From the NCBI GenBank assembly GCA_002425935.1, contig DINE01000012.1, forward strand, positions 24,975 to 88,974: a DNA stretch of 64,000 nt, in the 5' to 3' direction. A model generated the notes under the pieces. The model was not told the origin of the DNA and ran no database searches. It worked only from the letters and a program-made list of their open reading frames with translations. Shown here in pieces: positions 35,652-44,596 of this stretch (positions are counted from its first letter, which is position 1; every line of letters starts with the position of its first letter). Source of the stretch: Bacteroidales bacterium UBA5548 (GTDB lineage Bacteria; Bacteroidota; Bacteroidia; Bacteroidales; UBA932). Position numbers and translations under genes: made by a program.

Positions 35652-35668
35652 CGAGCCCTTACTTTTCT

Positions 35669-35676
35669 TATATTTG
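35669..35676 (+). promoter_or_regulatory. Candidate -7 element for the acyltransferase gene
   Basis: TATATTTG lies 21 bases before the ATG at 35698, just after the fusion enzyme's stop. No -33 TTTG is visible at 19-22 bp. Confidence 0.35.
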
Positions 35677-35697
35677 CGCTTTATAAATATTGTGAAA

Positions 35698-36258
35698 ATG
35701 GCAAAATTATCGGGAATAATCCTCAAGATACTTGGCTGGAAGGTTATGGAACCACCTGTACCGGAACCAAAGTGCATTATACTTGGTGTACCCCACACCT
35801 CCAGCTGGGACTTTATCATCTCTTACCTCTACTACAATTCAGTTGGCGGCAAAGCTAGCGTGCTTGTTAAGAAGAGCCTTTTTTGGGGCCCCCTTGGGCC
35901 GGTTATGAGAGCAATGGGCGCAGTTCCTGTAGACAGATCAAAAGGGGCTAAGCTGACATTTCAGGTAATTGATGAGTTCAGAAAGCGCGACTCACTTCAC
36001 CTGGCAATTGCCCCGGAGGGTACCCGAAAGCCTACAGCGAACTGGAAAAGCGGATTTCACACTATTGCAAAGGCTGCTGATGTTCCCGTCTATCTTGGTT
36101 ATTTCGACTGGAAAAAGAGGCAAGTTGGCCGCGGAGAGCGTTTCGAACTTTCAGACGACCCAAAGGCAGACCTTAAGCGCATAAGACAATGGTATAAAGA
36201 TAAAGGTGTTGTGGGAAAACACCCAAAGATGTTTGTTACCGGAAACGACTTGGAATAA
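35698..36258 (+). CDS. PlsC-like acyltransferase
   Basis: This 186-residue protein has the lysophosphatidate acyltransferase fold. The catalytic HxxxxD-type motif appears as PHTSSWDF near residue 33, and the acceptor motif as APEGTRKP near residue 100. It lacks an N-terminal membrane anchor. I cannot tell the acyl acceptor. The next gene is an acyl-CoA synthetase 50 bases away, so both probably work in membrane lipid synthesis or remodelling. The ATG at 35698 is preferred; an in-frame extension reaching back into the previous gene is rejected. Confidence 0.83.
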   Translation: MAKLSGIILKILGWKVMEPPVPEPKCIILGVPHTSSWDFIISYLYYNSVGGKASVLVKKSLFWGPLGPVMRAMGAVPVDRSKGAKLTFQVIDEFRKRDSLHLAIAPEGTRKPTANWKSGFHTIAKAADVPVYLGYFDWKKRQVGRGERFELSDDPKADLKRIRQWYKDKGVVGKHPKMFVTGNDLE

Positions 36259-36308
36259 TTTGGAATGATTATTGCAATAATTACACCTACCTATTTAGAA
36301 GACAAAAA

Positions 36309-38093
36309 ATGAACATTCCCCAATTTAATACACTAAGAGATCTATTCACTTATTGTACAAGCACTTTCAAGAACAACACAGCTTTCTCGTATATAAAGGG
36401 TCAATCTTACACTTATGAGGAATTTGGTGCAAAAACAGAGGAGGTATCTCATGTTCTTGCAGCATACGGCGTTAACCCGGATGAGAAGATTGCCATATTA
36501 AGTCAGAACATGCCCAACTGGCCTGTGGCCTATTTTGCAGCAACTGCTTATGGCAGAGTGGCTGTTCCAATGCTACCTGACTTTTCGGAGTTTGAAGTAA
36601 AGAACATAATCGAACATTCTGAATCAACAGTACTGTTTGTATCTCAGAGACTTTTATATAAGGTTCCTGAGGAGACTCTCAGCAGCTTTAAAGTTGTAAT
36701 TGACATTGATACACTCACACCCCTAAGAGGAGAAAAAGCTCATGCTCCGGCTGAGATTAAAACCTCACATGAAGATGAACTTGCAGTAATCATTTACACC
36801 TCTGGCACAACCGGAAACTCAAAAGGAGTAATGCTGAGCCACAGCAATCTTTGCAAGCATCTCTATTCGGCATTCATTTTAAGGCCGGGTTTTGAGTGGG
36901 ATGTATGGCTATCTCTGCTACCCCTCTCTCACACCCTTGAAAGCAGCCTGAGCATGTTGCTTCCTATGATGAGCGGCTCTAAGGTTTACTATATCGAAAA
37001 GGCACCAACACCTACTATTCTTCTGAATGCTCTCAAGGAGGCGCGCCCGACTACAATCCTGAGCGTACCGATGATTATTGAGAAGATATACCGCAATTCC
37101 GTTTTACCAAAGTTCAATGCCAGCCCTGTCACCAGGACTCTTTACAAAACAACTGTCGGCAGAAAGTTGCTCAACAGGGTTGCAGGAAAGAAGCTGATGA
37201 AGACATTCGGGGGCAATATCAGGTTCTTTGGAATCGGAGGTGCAAAACTTGATCCGGAAGTTGAGAAATTTTTACACGAAGCAAAGTTTCCTTATGCAAT
37301 AGGTTATGGCCTCACCGAGACATCTCCGCTTCTTGCAGGAGCAGTTGTTGGAAAGACAAAGCTTCAGTCAACTGGCCCCTCTGTTCACGGCGTCACCCTT
37401 AAAATTAACGATCCTAACCCGGAGACCGGCGAGGGAGAGATTGTTGCTAAAGGTCCAAATGTTATGATGGGTTACTATAAGAACCCGGAAGCAACCTCTC
37501 AAGCCTTTACTGACGATGGCTGGTTCAGGACAAAAGACCTTGGAATATTTGACAAAGAGGGAAGACTTTATATTAAAGGTCGTCTGAATAATATGATTCT
37601 TGGACCAAGCGGAGAGAATATCTATCCCGAAGAGATCGAATCTATTATTAACGGTCACTCAATGGTTGCCGAATCACTTGTAACACTTTACGACGGTAAA
37701 CTTGTAGCTCACGTACACTTTAATCCCGATAAGCTGAAAGCTCTTAAAGAGGCAAAAGACGAGGCTCTGGCTGCCTACTACAAAACAAAAGAGGAGCTGA
37801 TGCACTCTTATGACGAGAAGAAGGAGGAGCTCAAAAAAGCCTTCGAGGAGAAGAAAGAGGAGTTCTCAAAAACAAAAGAGGAGCTGATGCATACTTACGA
37901 CGAAAAGAAGGACGAGATTGTCAAAGCTTTTCACGAGAAGATTGACCATCTGAAAAAAGAGGTGTACGACTATGTGAACGCCCGCGTTAACAAATTTTCA
38001 AAAATCAATGTGATTGTAGATCACCCTGAGCAATTTGAAAAGACTGCCACACACAAAATCAAGCGTTACAAATACACAGGTAAAACTAAATAG
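36309..38093 (+). CDS. Long-chain acyl-CoA synthetase with C-terminal coiled-coil repeats
   Basis: This 594-residue AMP-forming ligase activates fatty acids with CoA. Motifs seen are IIYTSGTTGNSKGVMLSH (ATP loop, near 158-175), the GYGLTETSP motif, GWFRTKDLG and the hinge IKGRLNNMI. The final region is unusual. Between the hinge and the terminal TATHKIKRYKY segment lies a highly charged stretch. It contains a 29-residue repeat (KTKEELMH-YDEKK, copies near codons 492 and 521) and is predicted to form a coiled coil. The catalytic lysine near the C-terminus appears kept (THKIKRY). Confidence 0.87.
   Translation: MNIPQFNTLRDLFTYCTSTFKNNTAFSYIKGQSYTYEEFGAKTEEVSHVLAAYGVNPDEKIAILSQNMPNWPVAYFAATAYGRVAVPMLPDFSEFEVKNIIEHSESTVLFVSQRLLYKVPEETLSSFKVVIDIDTLTPLRGEKAHAPAEIKTSHEDELAVIIYTSGTTGNSKGVMLSHSNLCKHLYSAFILRPGFEWDVWLSLLPLSHTLESSLSMLLPMMSGSKVYYIEKAPTPTILLNALKEARPTTILSVPMIIEKIYRNSVLPKFNASPVTRTLYKTTVGRKLLNRVAGKKLMKTFGGNIRFFGIGGAKLDPEVEKFLHEAKFPYAIGYGLTETSPLLAGAVVGKTKLQSTGPSVHGVTLKINDPNPETGEGEIVAKGPNVMMGYYKNPEATSQAFTDDGWFRTKDLGIFDKEGRLYIKGRLNNMILGPSGENIYPEEIESIINGHSMVAESLVTLYDGKLVAHVHFNPDKLKALKEAKDEALAAYYKTKEELMHSYDEKKEELKKAFEEKKEEFSKTKEELMHTYDEKKDEIVKAFHEKIDHLKKEVYDYVNARVNKFSKINVIVDHPEQFEKTATHKIKRYKYTGKTK
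37782..37950 (+). repeat. Imperfect 87-bp tandem repeat inside the acyl-CoA synthetase gene
   Basis: Two units 87 bases (29 codons) apart begin at about 37782 and 37869 with nearly the same bases (AAAACAAAAGAGGAGCTGATG). They encode charged helical sequence. The frame stays open, so this is a protein repeat. Confidence 0.7.
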
Positions 38094-38098
38094 CGGAA

Positions 38099-38944
38099 TT
38101 ACTTAAGAAATGTAACATCAATTCGGCCCGTGTAGACTCCATGTGCTCCGGTCTGGTTGACAATTACATTTTTACCCGCCTTATCTTTTACAATAACAGG
38201 CTCTTCAAGAAAGGTATGGGAGTGACCCCCAATAATCATATCTACATTTTTAACGCTTTTAGCCAGCTCTACATCGGCAGGGCGCTCCTTTGTTCCACCG
38301 TCAAAACCAAGGTGGCTTAGAACGATTACAAGGTCGCAACCATCTTTTTTCTTGAGTTTTTTGGCCAGTTTGTTAACTATCGGGGTTGGGTTTTTATACT
38401 TTATCCCCTCTCTTGCCTTCTCTGAAACATATCCCCTAAGGTCGAGCAACACACCGATAATCCCGATTTTATATCCCCCTTTGTGAATTATAGTATATGG
38501 CTTAACAATATCCTTAAGCGGACTTGCAGAGAGGTCATAGTTTGCACAAAGGGTAACATAATCGGCATCTTTAAGTCTCTTTGCCAACACCTCCTGACCA
38601 TCATCAAATTCGTGATTACCAAGGCAAACTGCGTCATAACCCATTGCGTTGTAAAGCATCACCTCCATCTTACCACCAAAAAGGGTGTAGTAAGGTGTAC
38701 CCTGATTATAATCTCCGGCATCCAGCAGAAGTACATTCTTATGAGTCTCTCTTATGCTTTGAATATAGTTTGCTCTCCTTTGAAAACCGCCAAACCCGGC
38801 ATTTCTGCCGCTTGAAAGAGGTTCAATATTGCTGTGCACATCATTTGTGTGAAGAATTACAAGGTCCTGTGCATATGATATCAGCGTTACCGATATTAAA
38901 AGGGCAACAGCTGCAACTTTACGTAATGTATATTTAACTCTCAT
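38099..38944 (-). CDS. 5'-nucleotidase-like metallophosphatase, catalytic half
   Basis: This 281-residue exported protein (signal peptide ending SYAQ, residues 1-25) is the N-terminal half of the UshA/5'-nucleotidase family. The metal-binding motifs are LHTNDVHSN, DAGDYNQG, GNHEFDDG, LSHLGFD and GGHSHTF, all intact. The usual C-terminal substrate-binding domain is encoded separately by the gene just upstream (38977-39741). Together they should remove phosphate from periplasmic nucleotides. This two-gene form, with the C-terminal domain first, is one I recall from other Bacteroidales. Confidence 0.9.
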   Translation of the reverse strand: MRVKYTLRKVAAVALLISVTLISYAQDLVILHTNDVHSNIEPLSSGRNAGFGGFQRRANYIQSIRETHKNVLLLDAGDYNQGTPYYTLFGGKMEVMLYNAMGYDAVCLGNHEFDDGQEVLAKRLKDADYVTLCANYDLSASPLKDIVKPYTIIHKGGYKIGIIGVLLDLRGYVSEKAREGIKYKNPTPIVNKLAKKLKKKDGCDLVIVLSHLGFDGGTKERPADVELAKSVKNVDMIIGGHSHTFLEEPVIVKDKAGKNVIVNQTGAHGVYTGRIDVTFLK

Positions 38945-38976
38945 TTTATCTGATTTAAATTACTTATGCGGTAATA

Positions 38977-39741
38977 TTACTCCTCGATTTTGACTCTCCT
39001 GGTAATGGAAGAGGTAATCTTCTTCTTTTTGGCTGTAAGTGATTCAATTTTAGCAATGACAGCATCCCGTATCAGCGCACCGGTCTGTTCGACAGCTGTT
39101 GCATCTTTCAGTGCCAGAACATTGTCTCCACCGCTCATCAGGAAATCTATGGTAACAATCCTGTAGGTTTTACTTTCGTCAATCTGCTCTCCGTCAATCA
39201 GAACATCCTTTAGTGCGCCCCCCTTAATTTCTAGCTGAACATTATGGGAGAATGCCTCTACCCTGTTTCTGGCAAAAGAGTCAAATAGCTTTCTCACCGA
39301 AGAGCCGGGTACATCAAGTATAACAACATAATTTTCAAAAGGGAATATTGAGAAGATATCATATCTCCTGACAGGTCCCTTTGGCAATGCTGCTCTCAGA
39401 CCACCAAAGTTTGTCAGTGAAAAGTCAACATGTGATGCACTCTTCTCTCTTCCAAAATCAAGCAGAAGATCGGCTGCAAAATTTGAGAGAAGGGATTCAG
39501 GCCTGGATGAGCGCATCTCGGATTCTGATTCGCCAATTACCTGCTGCATTATACGGTCCATCTCCGGCTTATAAAAATCTATTATACTGTTCACTACAGG
39601 TTCGTTGTTTTTATCCCATGTAGAATCCATCAGCACTCTTGTTGCCTTGAAGGTAAAATTGCGCTCCTGAGATATCAGGGATAAAGGCAACACTGCCTGT
39701 AATACAAGCAGTGTTGTCAGAAAAATTATATATTTTCTCAT
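38977..39741 (-). CDS. 5'-nucleotidase C-terminal domain protein
   Basis: This 254-residue exported protein (signal peptide about residues 1-25) holds only the substrate-binding domain of the 5'-nucleotidase family. It shows ESLLSNFAADLLLDFGRE, then SLTNFGGLRAALPKGPV with the NxGGxR motif, IFPFENYVV and the TIDFLMSGGDN segment. The catalytic domain is the next gene, 32 bases downstream. Both have their own signal peptides, so this is a true two-protein arrangement and not a frameshift. Confidence 0.87.
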   Translation of the reverse strand: MRKYIIFLTTLLVLQAVLPLSLISQERNFTFKATRVLMDSTWDKNNEPVVNSIIDFYKPEMDRIMQQVIGESESEMRSSRPESLLSNFAADLLLDFGREKSASHVDFSLTNFGGLRAALPKGPVRRYDIFSIFPFENYVVILDVPGSSVRKLFDSFARNRVEAFSHNVQLEIKGGALKDVLIDGEQIDESKTYRIVTIDFLMSGGDNVLALKDATAVEQTGALIRDAVIAKIESLTAKKKKITSSITRRVKIEE

Positions 39742-39768
39742 CTTTTTTTTCTAAAAATAATCAAATAA

Positions 39769-41145
39769 TTAATATTTGAGCCATTTTATAAGATCTTTCC
39801 AGTTTGCCTTCTTTCCGTACATCAGTATTCCAACCCTGTAAATTTTTGATGAAACATATGTCATAAAGATGAAGGTGCCCACCAAAAGGGCAAGAGAGAG
39901 TGCTAGTTCCCATGCAGGTACACCAAACGGAACTCTGGCCATCATCACCATTGGTGATGTGAAAGGAATCATCGATCCCCAGAATGATAGCGAACTGTCA
40001 GGGTATTGGAATGTATGGATCATTATAAAAAGACCAAATATCAGAGGCAAAGTTACAGGAAGAATCAATTGCTGAGTATCTGCCTCATTGTCAACAGCTG
40101 ACCCTACGGCTGAGAATAGTGCCGCATAGAGAAGATAGCCTAAAAGGAAATAGAGGATGAATGCGGTAAGTATCCTGAAAACAGGGACATTTGCCAAGGC
40201 TGCCATAATATCATCCATTGGAGTAGATTGTGCCTGTACAGCAGCTATTGCTTCAGCTGCACCTGCTGAGGCTCCGTTATTGAGCACATCACCCGCACTT
40301 TGTGCCGCTGTCATCTGCTGAACCATTTCGTTGCTTTTCGCAAGTTTCTCTGTTCCCATAATTGCTTGTGCACCAAAGATAATTCCAGCGGTGAGTACAA
40401 TCCAGATGAGAAACTGGAGCAGGGCAACTGACCCTACACCAAGAATTTTACCAAGCATCAGCTGAAACGGTTTAACTGAAGAGACAATAACTTCTACTAT
40501 TCTGGTTGTCTTCTCCTCAATAACTCCTCTCATTACCATGGAACCAAACATAAAGATAAACATGTAGATCATAAAGCTCAGAACATATGCTATTCCCATG
40601 TATATCTCTACCATTCCGGCCTTCTCCTCTCCTGTATCTGTTATAGTGTATGTCTTTACAGCAACCTCTGTCCTGATATCTTTCAGAATAGAGTCCAGGT
40701 TGGTTATGTTATACTTCTGTAGTTTGCTTTTTTCAAGGGCCTTCTGGACATTTCGTTCGATTTGCTTTTTCGCGTCGATATTCATCTGCTTTTTGGAGAT
40801 GGTGGAAACCGACACATTCATCATAGAGTCGGGTTCCGATATCTCAACAACGGCGTAGAGAGTCTCCGGAAAGTTCTTTTTGATACTCTCCATGTCGGCA
40901 CTGTTGTCAAAGAAGTAGGTAAACTCATCGTTACTCTGGAAAAACGGTTCACACAGCTCCGATTTGTCAATTATCATCACCTGCTGACCCTTATTGCCCG
41001 ATGAGAGGGTCATTATCAGTGAGGGCATTACAATAAGAGCTGCAAACAGAAGAGGTGTAAGAATTGTCATAACAATGAATGACCTCTTTTTTACGCGAAT
41101 CTGAAACTCACGTGATATAATCAGAAATAGTTTATTCGATTTCAT
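39769..41145 (-). CDS. ABC-2 type permease, NatB-like
   Basis: This 458-residue membrane protein has one N-terminal membrane segment, a large external loop of about 150 residues, and then five or six segments. It resembles the sodium exporter permease NatB and related ABC-2 proteins. A run near residues 265-295 is rich in Ala, Gln and Ser and looks like a flexible loop. It follows its ATPase by 12 bases, with a strong Shine-Dalgarno sequence at 41151-41157. The substrate is not known. Confidence 0.82.
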   Translation of the reverse strand: MKSNKLFLIISREFQIRVKKRSFIVMTILTPLLFAALIVMPSLIMTLSSGNKGQQVMIIDKSELCEPFFQSNDEFTYFFDNSADMESIKKNFPETLYAVVEISEPDSMMNVSVSTISKKQMNIDAKKQIERNVQKALEKSKLQKYNITNLDSILKDIRTEVAVKTYTITDTGEEKAGMVEIYMGIAYVLSFMIYMFIFMFGSMVMRGVIEEKTTRIVEVIVSSVKPFQLMLGKILGVGSVALLQFLIWIVLTAGIIFGAQAIMGTEKLAKSNEMVQQMTAAQSAGDVLNNGASAGAAEAIAAVQAQSTPMDDIMAALANVPVFRILTAFILYFLLGYLLYAALFSAVGSAVDNEADTQQLILPVTLPLIFGLFIMIHTFQYPDSSLSFWGSMIPFTSPMVMMARVPFGVPAWELALSLALLVGTFIFMTYVSSKIYRVGILMYGKKANWKDLIKWLKY

Positions 41146-41150
41146 AATTA

Positions 41151-41157
41151 ACCTCCT
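41151..41157 (-). promoter_or_regulatory. Strong Shine-Dalgarno sequence for the ABC permease
   Basis: The minus strand reads AAAGGAGGTTAATTATG, with GGAGGT 5 bases before the ATG at 41145. It is nearly the same as the hpf leader. Confidence 0.55.
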
Positions 41158-42063
41158 TTAGCTGACCAGTTTAATAAAAATGTCATTCATTCTTGGGATA
41201 AGCTCTCTGTAAGAAAGAATATCTATCTCGTTTACAAGACTTCTGAGGATTTCTGCAGAGCATGCACCCTTTTTTACTTCAAGAACTGCCCTGTAACCGC
41301 TTTTTGTCTCATCCTGCGATACAAGAGATATGAAGCTGTTACCTGCAAAATTGTTCGGTGCAGAGGCGCGGTAAATTACCTCAACCTCATTTTTTCCGTG
41401 ATCTTTTCTTACCTGGTCAAGCTCTCCTGTAATAATAAGTTTGGATTTGTTTATCAGCGCAATGTTATCACACAGCTCTTCTACAGACTCCATATTGTGA
41501 GTTGATAGTATAACAGAGGTGCCGGCATCTCTCATTGCAAGAATTTCCTTTCTTACAATCTGAACGTTTACAGGGTCAAATCCGCTGAATGGTTCGTCAA
41601 GAATCAGCAGTGATGGTTTATGCAGAATTGTGCAGATAAACTGAACCTTCTGAGCCATTCCCTTAGAAAGCTCCTCTACCTTTTTGTTCCACCATGCCTG
41701 AATCCCGAACTTAATAAACCAGTGCTTTAATTCACGGGTTGCCTCCTCTTTGCTCAGACCTTTCAGACGTGCCAGATATAGTGCCTGATCTCCCACCTTC
41801 ATCTTCTTGTACAATCCTCTCTCCTCCGGCAGATATCCAATATATGCAATGTCATTCTGATTAAGTTTAGCTCCGTTGAATAGTACCTCTCCTGAATCAG
41901 GAAGGGTTATCTGATTCATAATTCTGATAAGTGTTGTCTTGCCGGCGCCGTTCGGACCCAATAGCCCGAATATCTTTCCTTTTGGAACAGAGATGCTTAC
42001 ATTATCAAGGGCTGTAAAATTATTAAAGCGCTTGACAACATTGTGGCAGGTGATAATATCCAT
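41158..42063 (-). CDS. ABC transporter ATP-binding protein, NatA-like
   Basis: This 301-residue ATPase has Walker A GPNGAGKTT, a Q-loop near YLPEERGLY, a signature region ELSKGMAQKVQ (LSGGQ variant), and Walker B LLILDEPFSG. A C-terminal domain of about 90 residues follows. It drives the permease encoded next. The LSKGM signature is typical of the NatA/drug-exporter class. A TATATTTG -7-like box on the minus strand at 42092-42099 may give it its own promoter, although the helix-hairpin-helix gene upstream on the same strand could read through. Confidence 0.88.
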   Translation of the reverse strand: MDIITCHNVVKRFNNFTALDNVSISVPKGKIFGLLGPNGAGKTTLIRIMNQITLPDSGEVLFNGAKLNQNDIAYIGYLPEERGLYKKMKVGDQALYLARLKGLSKEEATRELKHWFIKFGIQAWWNKKVEELSKGMAQKVQFICTILHKPSLLILDEPFSGFDPVNVQIVRKEILAMRDAGTSVILSTHNMESVEELCDNIALINKSKLIITGELDQVRKDHGKNEVEVIYRASAPNNFAGNSFISLVSQDETKSGYRAVLEVKKGACSAEILRSLVNEIDILSYRELIPRMNDIFIKLVS

Positions 42064-42112
42064 GTTATTCTATTTTATTGAAAAAGTGAAACAAATATAC
42101 AATTATGTAGAT

Positions 42113-43000
42113 TTATCTGAAATATAAATTGAGAATATTATACAACTCTCTCCTGATAATGTTTTTAACTAAAAGCTCTGCAATTGTGATGCTTTGCCCT
42201 GGATTACTCTCTGCATATCTTACAATTGACCTTGCAAGGTATGAACCTATGTATGGATTCGAGGCTAATGCAGGGTATCCAGAATTTGCAATGTCGCGCT
42301 TTTGCACCTTTGAAGTGTCAACCATAATGTTATTGGCGAACATCTCAAACCTGACGGAATCAATTCCGGAGATCTCCTTCAGTTGCTCTGCCATAACAAA
42401 TCCTCCAAGCCTCTCTCTGTATTTTATTATTTTAGACGCGTAATAGGGCCCGATTCCTCTGAGTTGTAAAAGATCGGCCGAGTCTGCCTCATTAAGTTCA
42501 ATAATTAATTTTTTTTCTGATTTATGGGTCTGAATGTTCTCTATTACAATATACTCTTTCACCTTTTCATAGAAACTGTCGCTAACTGAGTACACTTTGG
42601 CAAAATCCTCCCTGCTTCTGAACACTCCCCCTCTATCTCTGTAGTTGACAAATACCTCCGCCTGTTTTTGGGTCATTCCCATCATTACCAGCTCTTGTGC
42701 GCTCACACTGTTAGGGTCAAAGGAAAAGAGTTTTGGTGCGCCAGCCCCTGATTCCCGTGCAGCTCTTTTCTTAGTAATAATTTCCGGCTGCAGTATCGGA
42801 TCCCGTTTTGGCACCTCCGATTTTTGTGCCGTTTCGGCTCTGTCTGCTTTTGTTCCGGCTGTAGTTTTAACCTCAGTGTTAACCACTGTTTTATCCTCAG
42901 CTGAATCTGTTTTAAAAACAAATACAAGTGTCTGAATAAACAGAATTGTGAATATGAGCTTTAATGCTCCTGACAACTCTTTTGATGCAAATCTCTTCAT
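42113..43000 (-). CDS. Membrane-anchored helix-hairpin-helix protein (ComEA-like repeats)
   Basis: This 295-residue protein has one N-terminal membrane segment (about residues 11-30) and a Lys/Glu/Ala-rich linker. It then has at least two ComEA-like helix-hairpin-helix units: FDPNSVSAQELVMMGMTQKQAEVFVNYR and IELNEADSADLLQLRGIGPYYASKIIKYR. A further related unit lies near the C-terminus. It could bind DNA outside the inner membrane, as ComEA does in uptake, but no other competence genes are here. The ATG at 43000 is chosen; the longer frame to 43027 adds an atypical extension. Confidence 0.7.
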   Translation of the reverse strand: MKRFASKELSGALKLIFTILFIQTLVFVFKTDSAEDKTVVNTEVKTTAGTKADRAETAQKSEVPKRDPILQPEIITKKRAARESGAGAPKLFSFDPNSVSAQELVMMGMTQKQAEVFVNYRDRGGVFRSREDFAKVYSVSDSFYEKVKEYIVIENIQTHKSEKKLIIELNEADSADLLQLRGIGPYYASKIIKYRERLGGFVMAEQLKEISGIDSVRFEMFANNIMVDTSKVQKRDIANSGYPALASNPYIGSYLARSIVRYAESNPGQSITIAELLVKNIIRRELYNILNLYFR

Positions 43001-43035
43001 AATCTCTCTCCTCCATCTCTTTTGCAAATTTATAT

Positions 43036-43725
43036 TTATCTGTTTCCCGGGTCTCTCTTTTTAGCGGAGACAACTATCACAATCTCTCCCCGTGGTTCAT
43101 TTGCCGTGTACCATGCAGCCAGTTCCGAAAGTGTTCCCCGTCTGTTCTCTTCGTGAAATTTTGACAACTCTCTTGAGACAGCCGCCTCTCTCTCTTCGCC
43201 CAGGTACTCGGCAAGCTGGGTAAGTGTCTTTACCAGCCTGTACGGTGATTCATAAAATATTATAGTTCTTTGCTCTTCCGATAGATCCTTAAGCCTTGTC
43301 TGCCTTCCCTTTTTCATAGGAAGAAAGCCCTCAAAGCAAAATCGGTCGGCAGGGTACCCCGAATTAATCAACGCAGGGACAAAAGCTGTAGGGCCGGGCA
43401 GAGTTTCAACCTCAATTCCCCGCTCCCTGCACTCCCTCACAAGGAGAAAGCCCGGGTCTGAAATACCTGGTGTTCCGGCGTCACTTATAAGTGCCACATT
43501 CATACCTGACAGAATCTTCTCTGCAACTCTCTCTACACTCTTGTGCTCATTGTACTTGTGGTGAGACTCCATATGGACGGTAATATTGTACCTCTTCATA
43601 AGAGTGCTGCTTGTTCTGGTATCCTCGGCAAGAATAAGGTCAGCTTCGCTTAGCACCTTAACCGCCCTGAAGGTAATATCTTCAAGGTTTCCTATCGGGG
43701 TTGGAACTATGTACAGTTTAGCCAT
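43036..43725 (-). CDS. rsmI: 16S rRNA cytidine-1402 2'-O-methyltransferase
   Basis: This 229-residue tetrapyrrole-methylase-fold protein methylates C1402 of 16S rRNA. It begins [21 protein letters not shown], then has AEDTRTSSTL, ISDAGTPGISDPG and PGPTAFVPALINSG, all standard for RsmI. The start at 43725 lies within the end of the preceding gene (8-base overlap). The frame upstream to 43779 is discarded. Confidence 0.93.
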   Translation of the reverse strand: MAKLYIVPTPIGNLEDITFRAVKVLSEADLILAEDTRTSSTLMKRYNITVHMESHHKYNEHKSVERVAEKILSGMNVALISDAGTPGISDPGFLLVRECRERGIEVETLPGPTAFVPALINSGYPADRFCFEGFLPMKKGRQTRLKDLSEEQRTIIFYESPYRLVKTLTQLAEYLGEEREAAVSRELSKFHEENRRGTLSELAAWYTANEPRGEIVIVVSAKKRDPGNR

Positions 43726-44536
43726 TATATCTTCTTCTGAGGAGCATATAAAAACGGTAAACCGCGTTTGACTCTTCATCCCAGTGGGTGAATGCGTTTC
43801 TTGTGTACTCCAGCGCCTCCTTCATGCTCTCCATCTCGTTAAGCCTTTGTAAACTTAGTCTGTACTGATCTTCATCCCCTTTGAACAGCTCTCTTATAAA
43901 GTACAGTTTATCGTTTAGTGTTACAGCCTTGTGCAAATCGTCTACCTGTGGTCCAGGAATATCTCTCATCCATTCAGGAGCATGCGGTTTGGCTGCGTCG
44001 TTTACAGGTATGAAATCCTCAGTGAAGTCGAACTCTATCTCTACGTCATCTGCATCGTCTGCCACCGACTCATCTACAGCCATCACGTACTTCTCTTTAC
44101 CATCTTCTGACTTAAGAATCACAGGTTCGGGAGCCACAGGTTTTTCCGGTACAACCACTAGAGGCACAATAGGCTCAACAGACACAACAGGCTCATACTG
44201 CTCACTTACAATTTGTTCTGTAATTTGTTCTGCAACATATTCTGCAGCATGTTCTGCAATTTGCTCTGTAATATTTCCTGCCTCAGCGGGAGTTATAGTA
44301 TCCTTGTGAGTAATCTCCGAAAGTGTCTCCTTCAACTCTGAAACAAGCTGCTTCAGATAGTATCTCTCCTGCTCTGTTTTAAGTGTGGCCACCTTCTCCT
44401 TAATAAGAGATATTGTAATGAAAAGCTCCTCCCAGCGCAGCGGAGAGGTGTGTTCAGTTTCGCTCAATGAGTCAATATCTTTATGGAGCTGGTCAATTAT
44501 GATCTTAATTTCTGAAATTTTATTGGGGTTAAGCAT
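43718..44536 (-). CDS. Conserved Bacteroidales protein of unknown function
   Basis: This 272-residue protein has a helical N-terminal part, a Glu/Val/Pro-rich middle with repeated A/T-E-Q/Y units (residues about 90-150), an acidic linker (about 165-185), and a helical C-terminal domain. That last domain ([29 protein letters not shown] to [11 protein letters not shown]) is one I remember from many Bacteroidota hypotheticals. No signal or membrane segment is seen, so it is cytoplasmic. It overlaps rsmI by 8 bases. Its start at 44536 and that of tdk diverge with overlapping promoters. Confidence 0.65.
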   Translation of the reverse strand: MLNPNKISEIKIIIDQLHKDIDSLSETEHTSPLRWEELFITISLIKEKVATLKTEQERYYLKQLVSELKETLSEITHKDTITPAEAGNITEQIAEHAAEYVAEQITEQIVSEQYEPVVSVEPIVPLVVVPEKPVAPEPVILKSEDGKEKYVMAVDESVADDADDVEIEFDFTEDFIPVNDAAKPHAPEWMRDIPGPQVDDLHKAVTLNDKLYFIRELFKGDEDQYRLSLQRLNEMESMKEALEYTRNAFTHWDEESNAVYRFYMLLRRRYNG

Positions 44537-44547
44537 CTCAACTTTTT

Positions 44548-44555
44548 TATCTTTG
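44548..44555 (+). promoter_or_regulatory. Candidate -7 element for tdk
   Basis: TATCTTTG lies 21 bases before the tdk ATG. A weak TATTG lies 22 bases upstream, within the divergent gene's coding region. It overlaps the region used by the opposite promoter. Confidence 0.4.
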
Positions 44556-44562
44556 CAATACA

Positions 44563-44596
44563 CAAAAGTAATTAAAATGTTTCTGGAAAATGCAAA
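44563..44596 (-). promoter_or_regulatory. Promoter for the hypothetical-rsmI operon
   Basis: On the minus strand TTTG (44596-44593) is followed after 22 bases by TACTTTTG (44570-44563). The -33 box lies inside the first codons of tdk, so the two promoters overlap. Confidence 0.5.

Noticed and set aside
37782..37950. CRISPR-like or satellite repeat
   Set aside because: The units are directly adjacent, stay in frame and encode a charged helix within a normal enzyme.
38099..39741. Frameshifted or broken 5'-nucleotidase pseudogene
   Set aside because: The two halves are in reverse order, and each has its own start, signal peptide and intact motifs.
43881..44309. A 142-codon Ser/Thr-rich open frame antisense to the hypothetical gene
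   Set aside because: The low-complexity content mirrors the Glu/Val-rich repeats of the real gene on the other strand.
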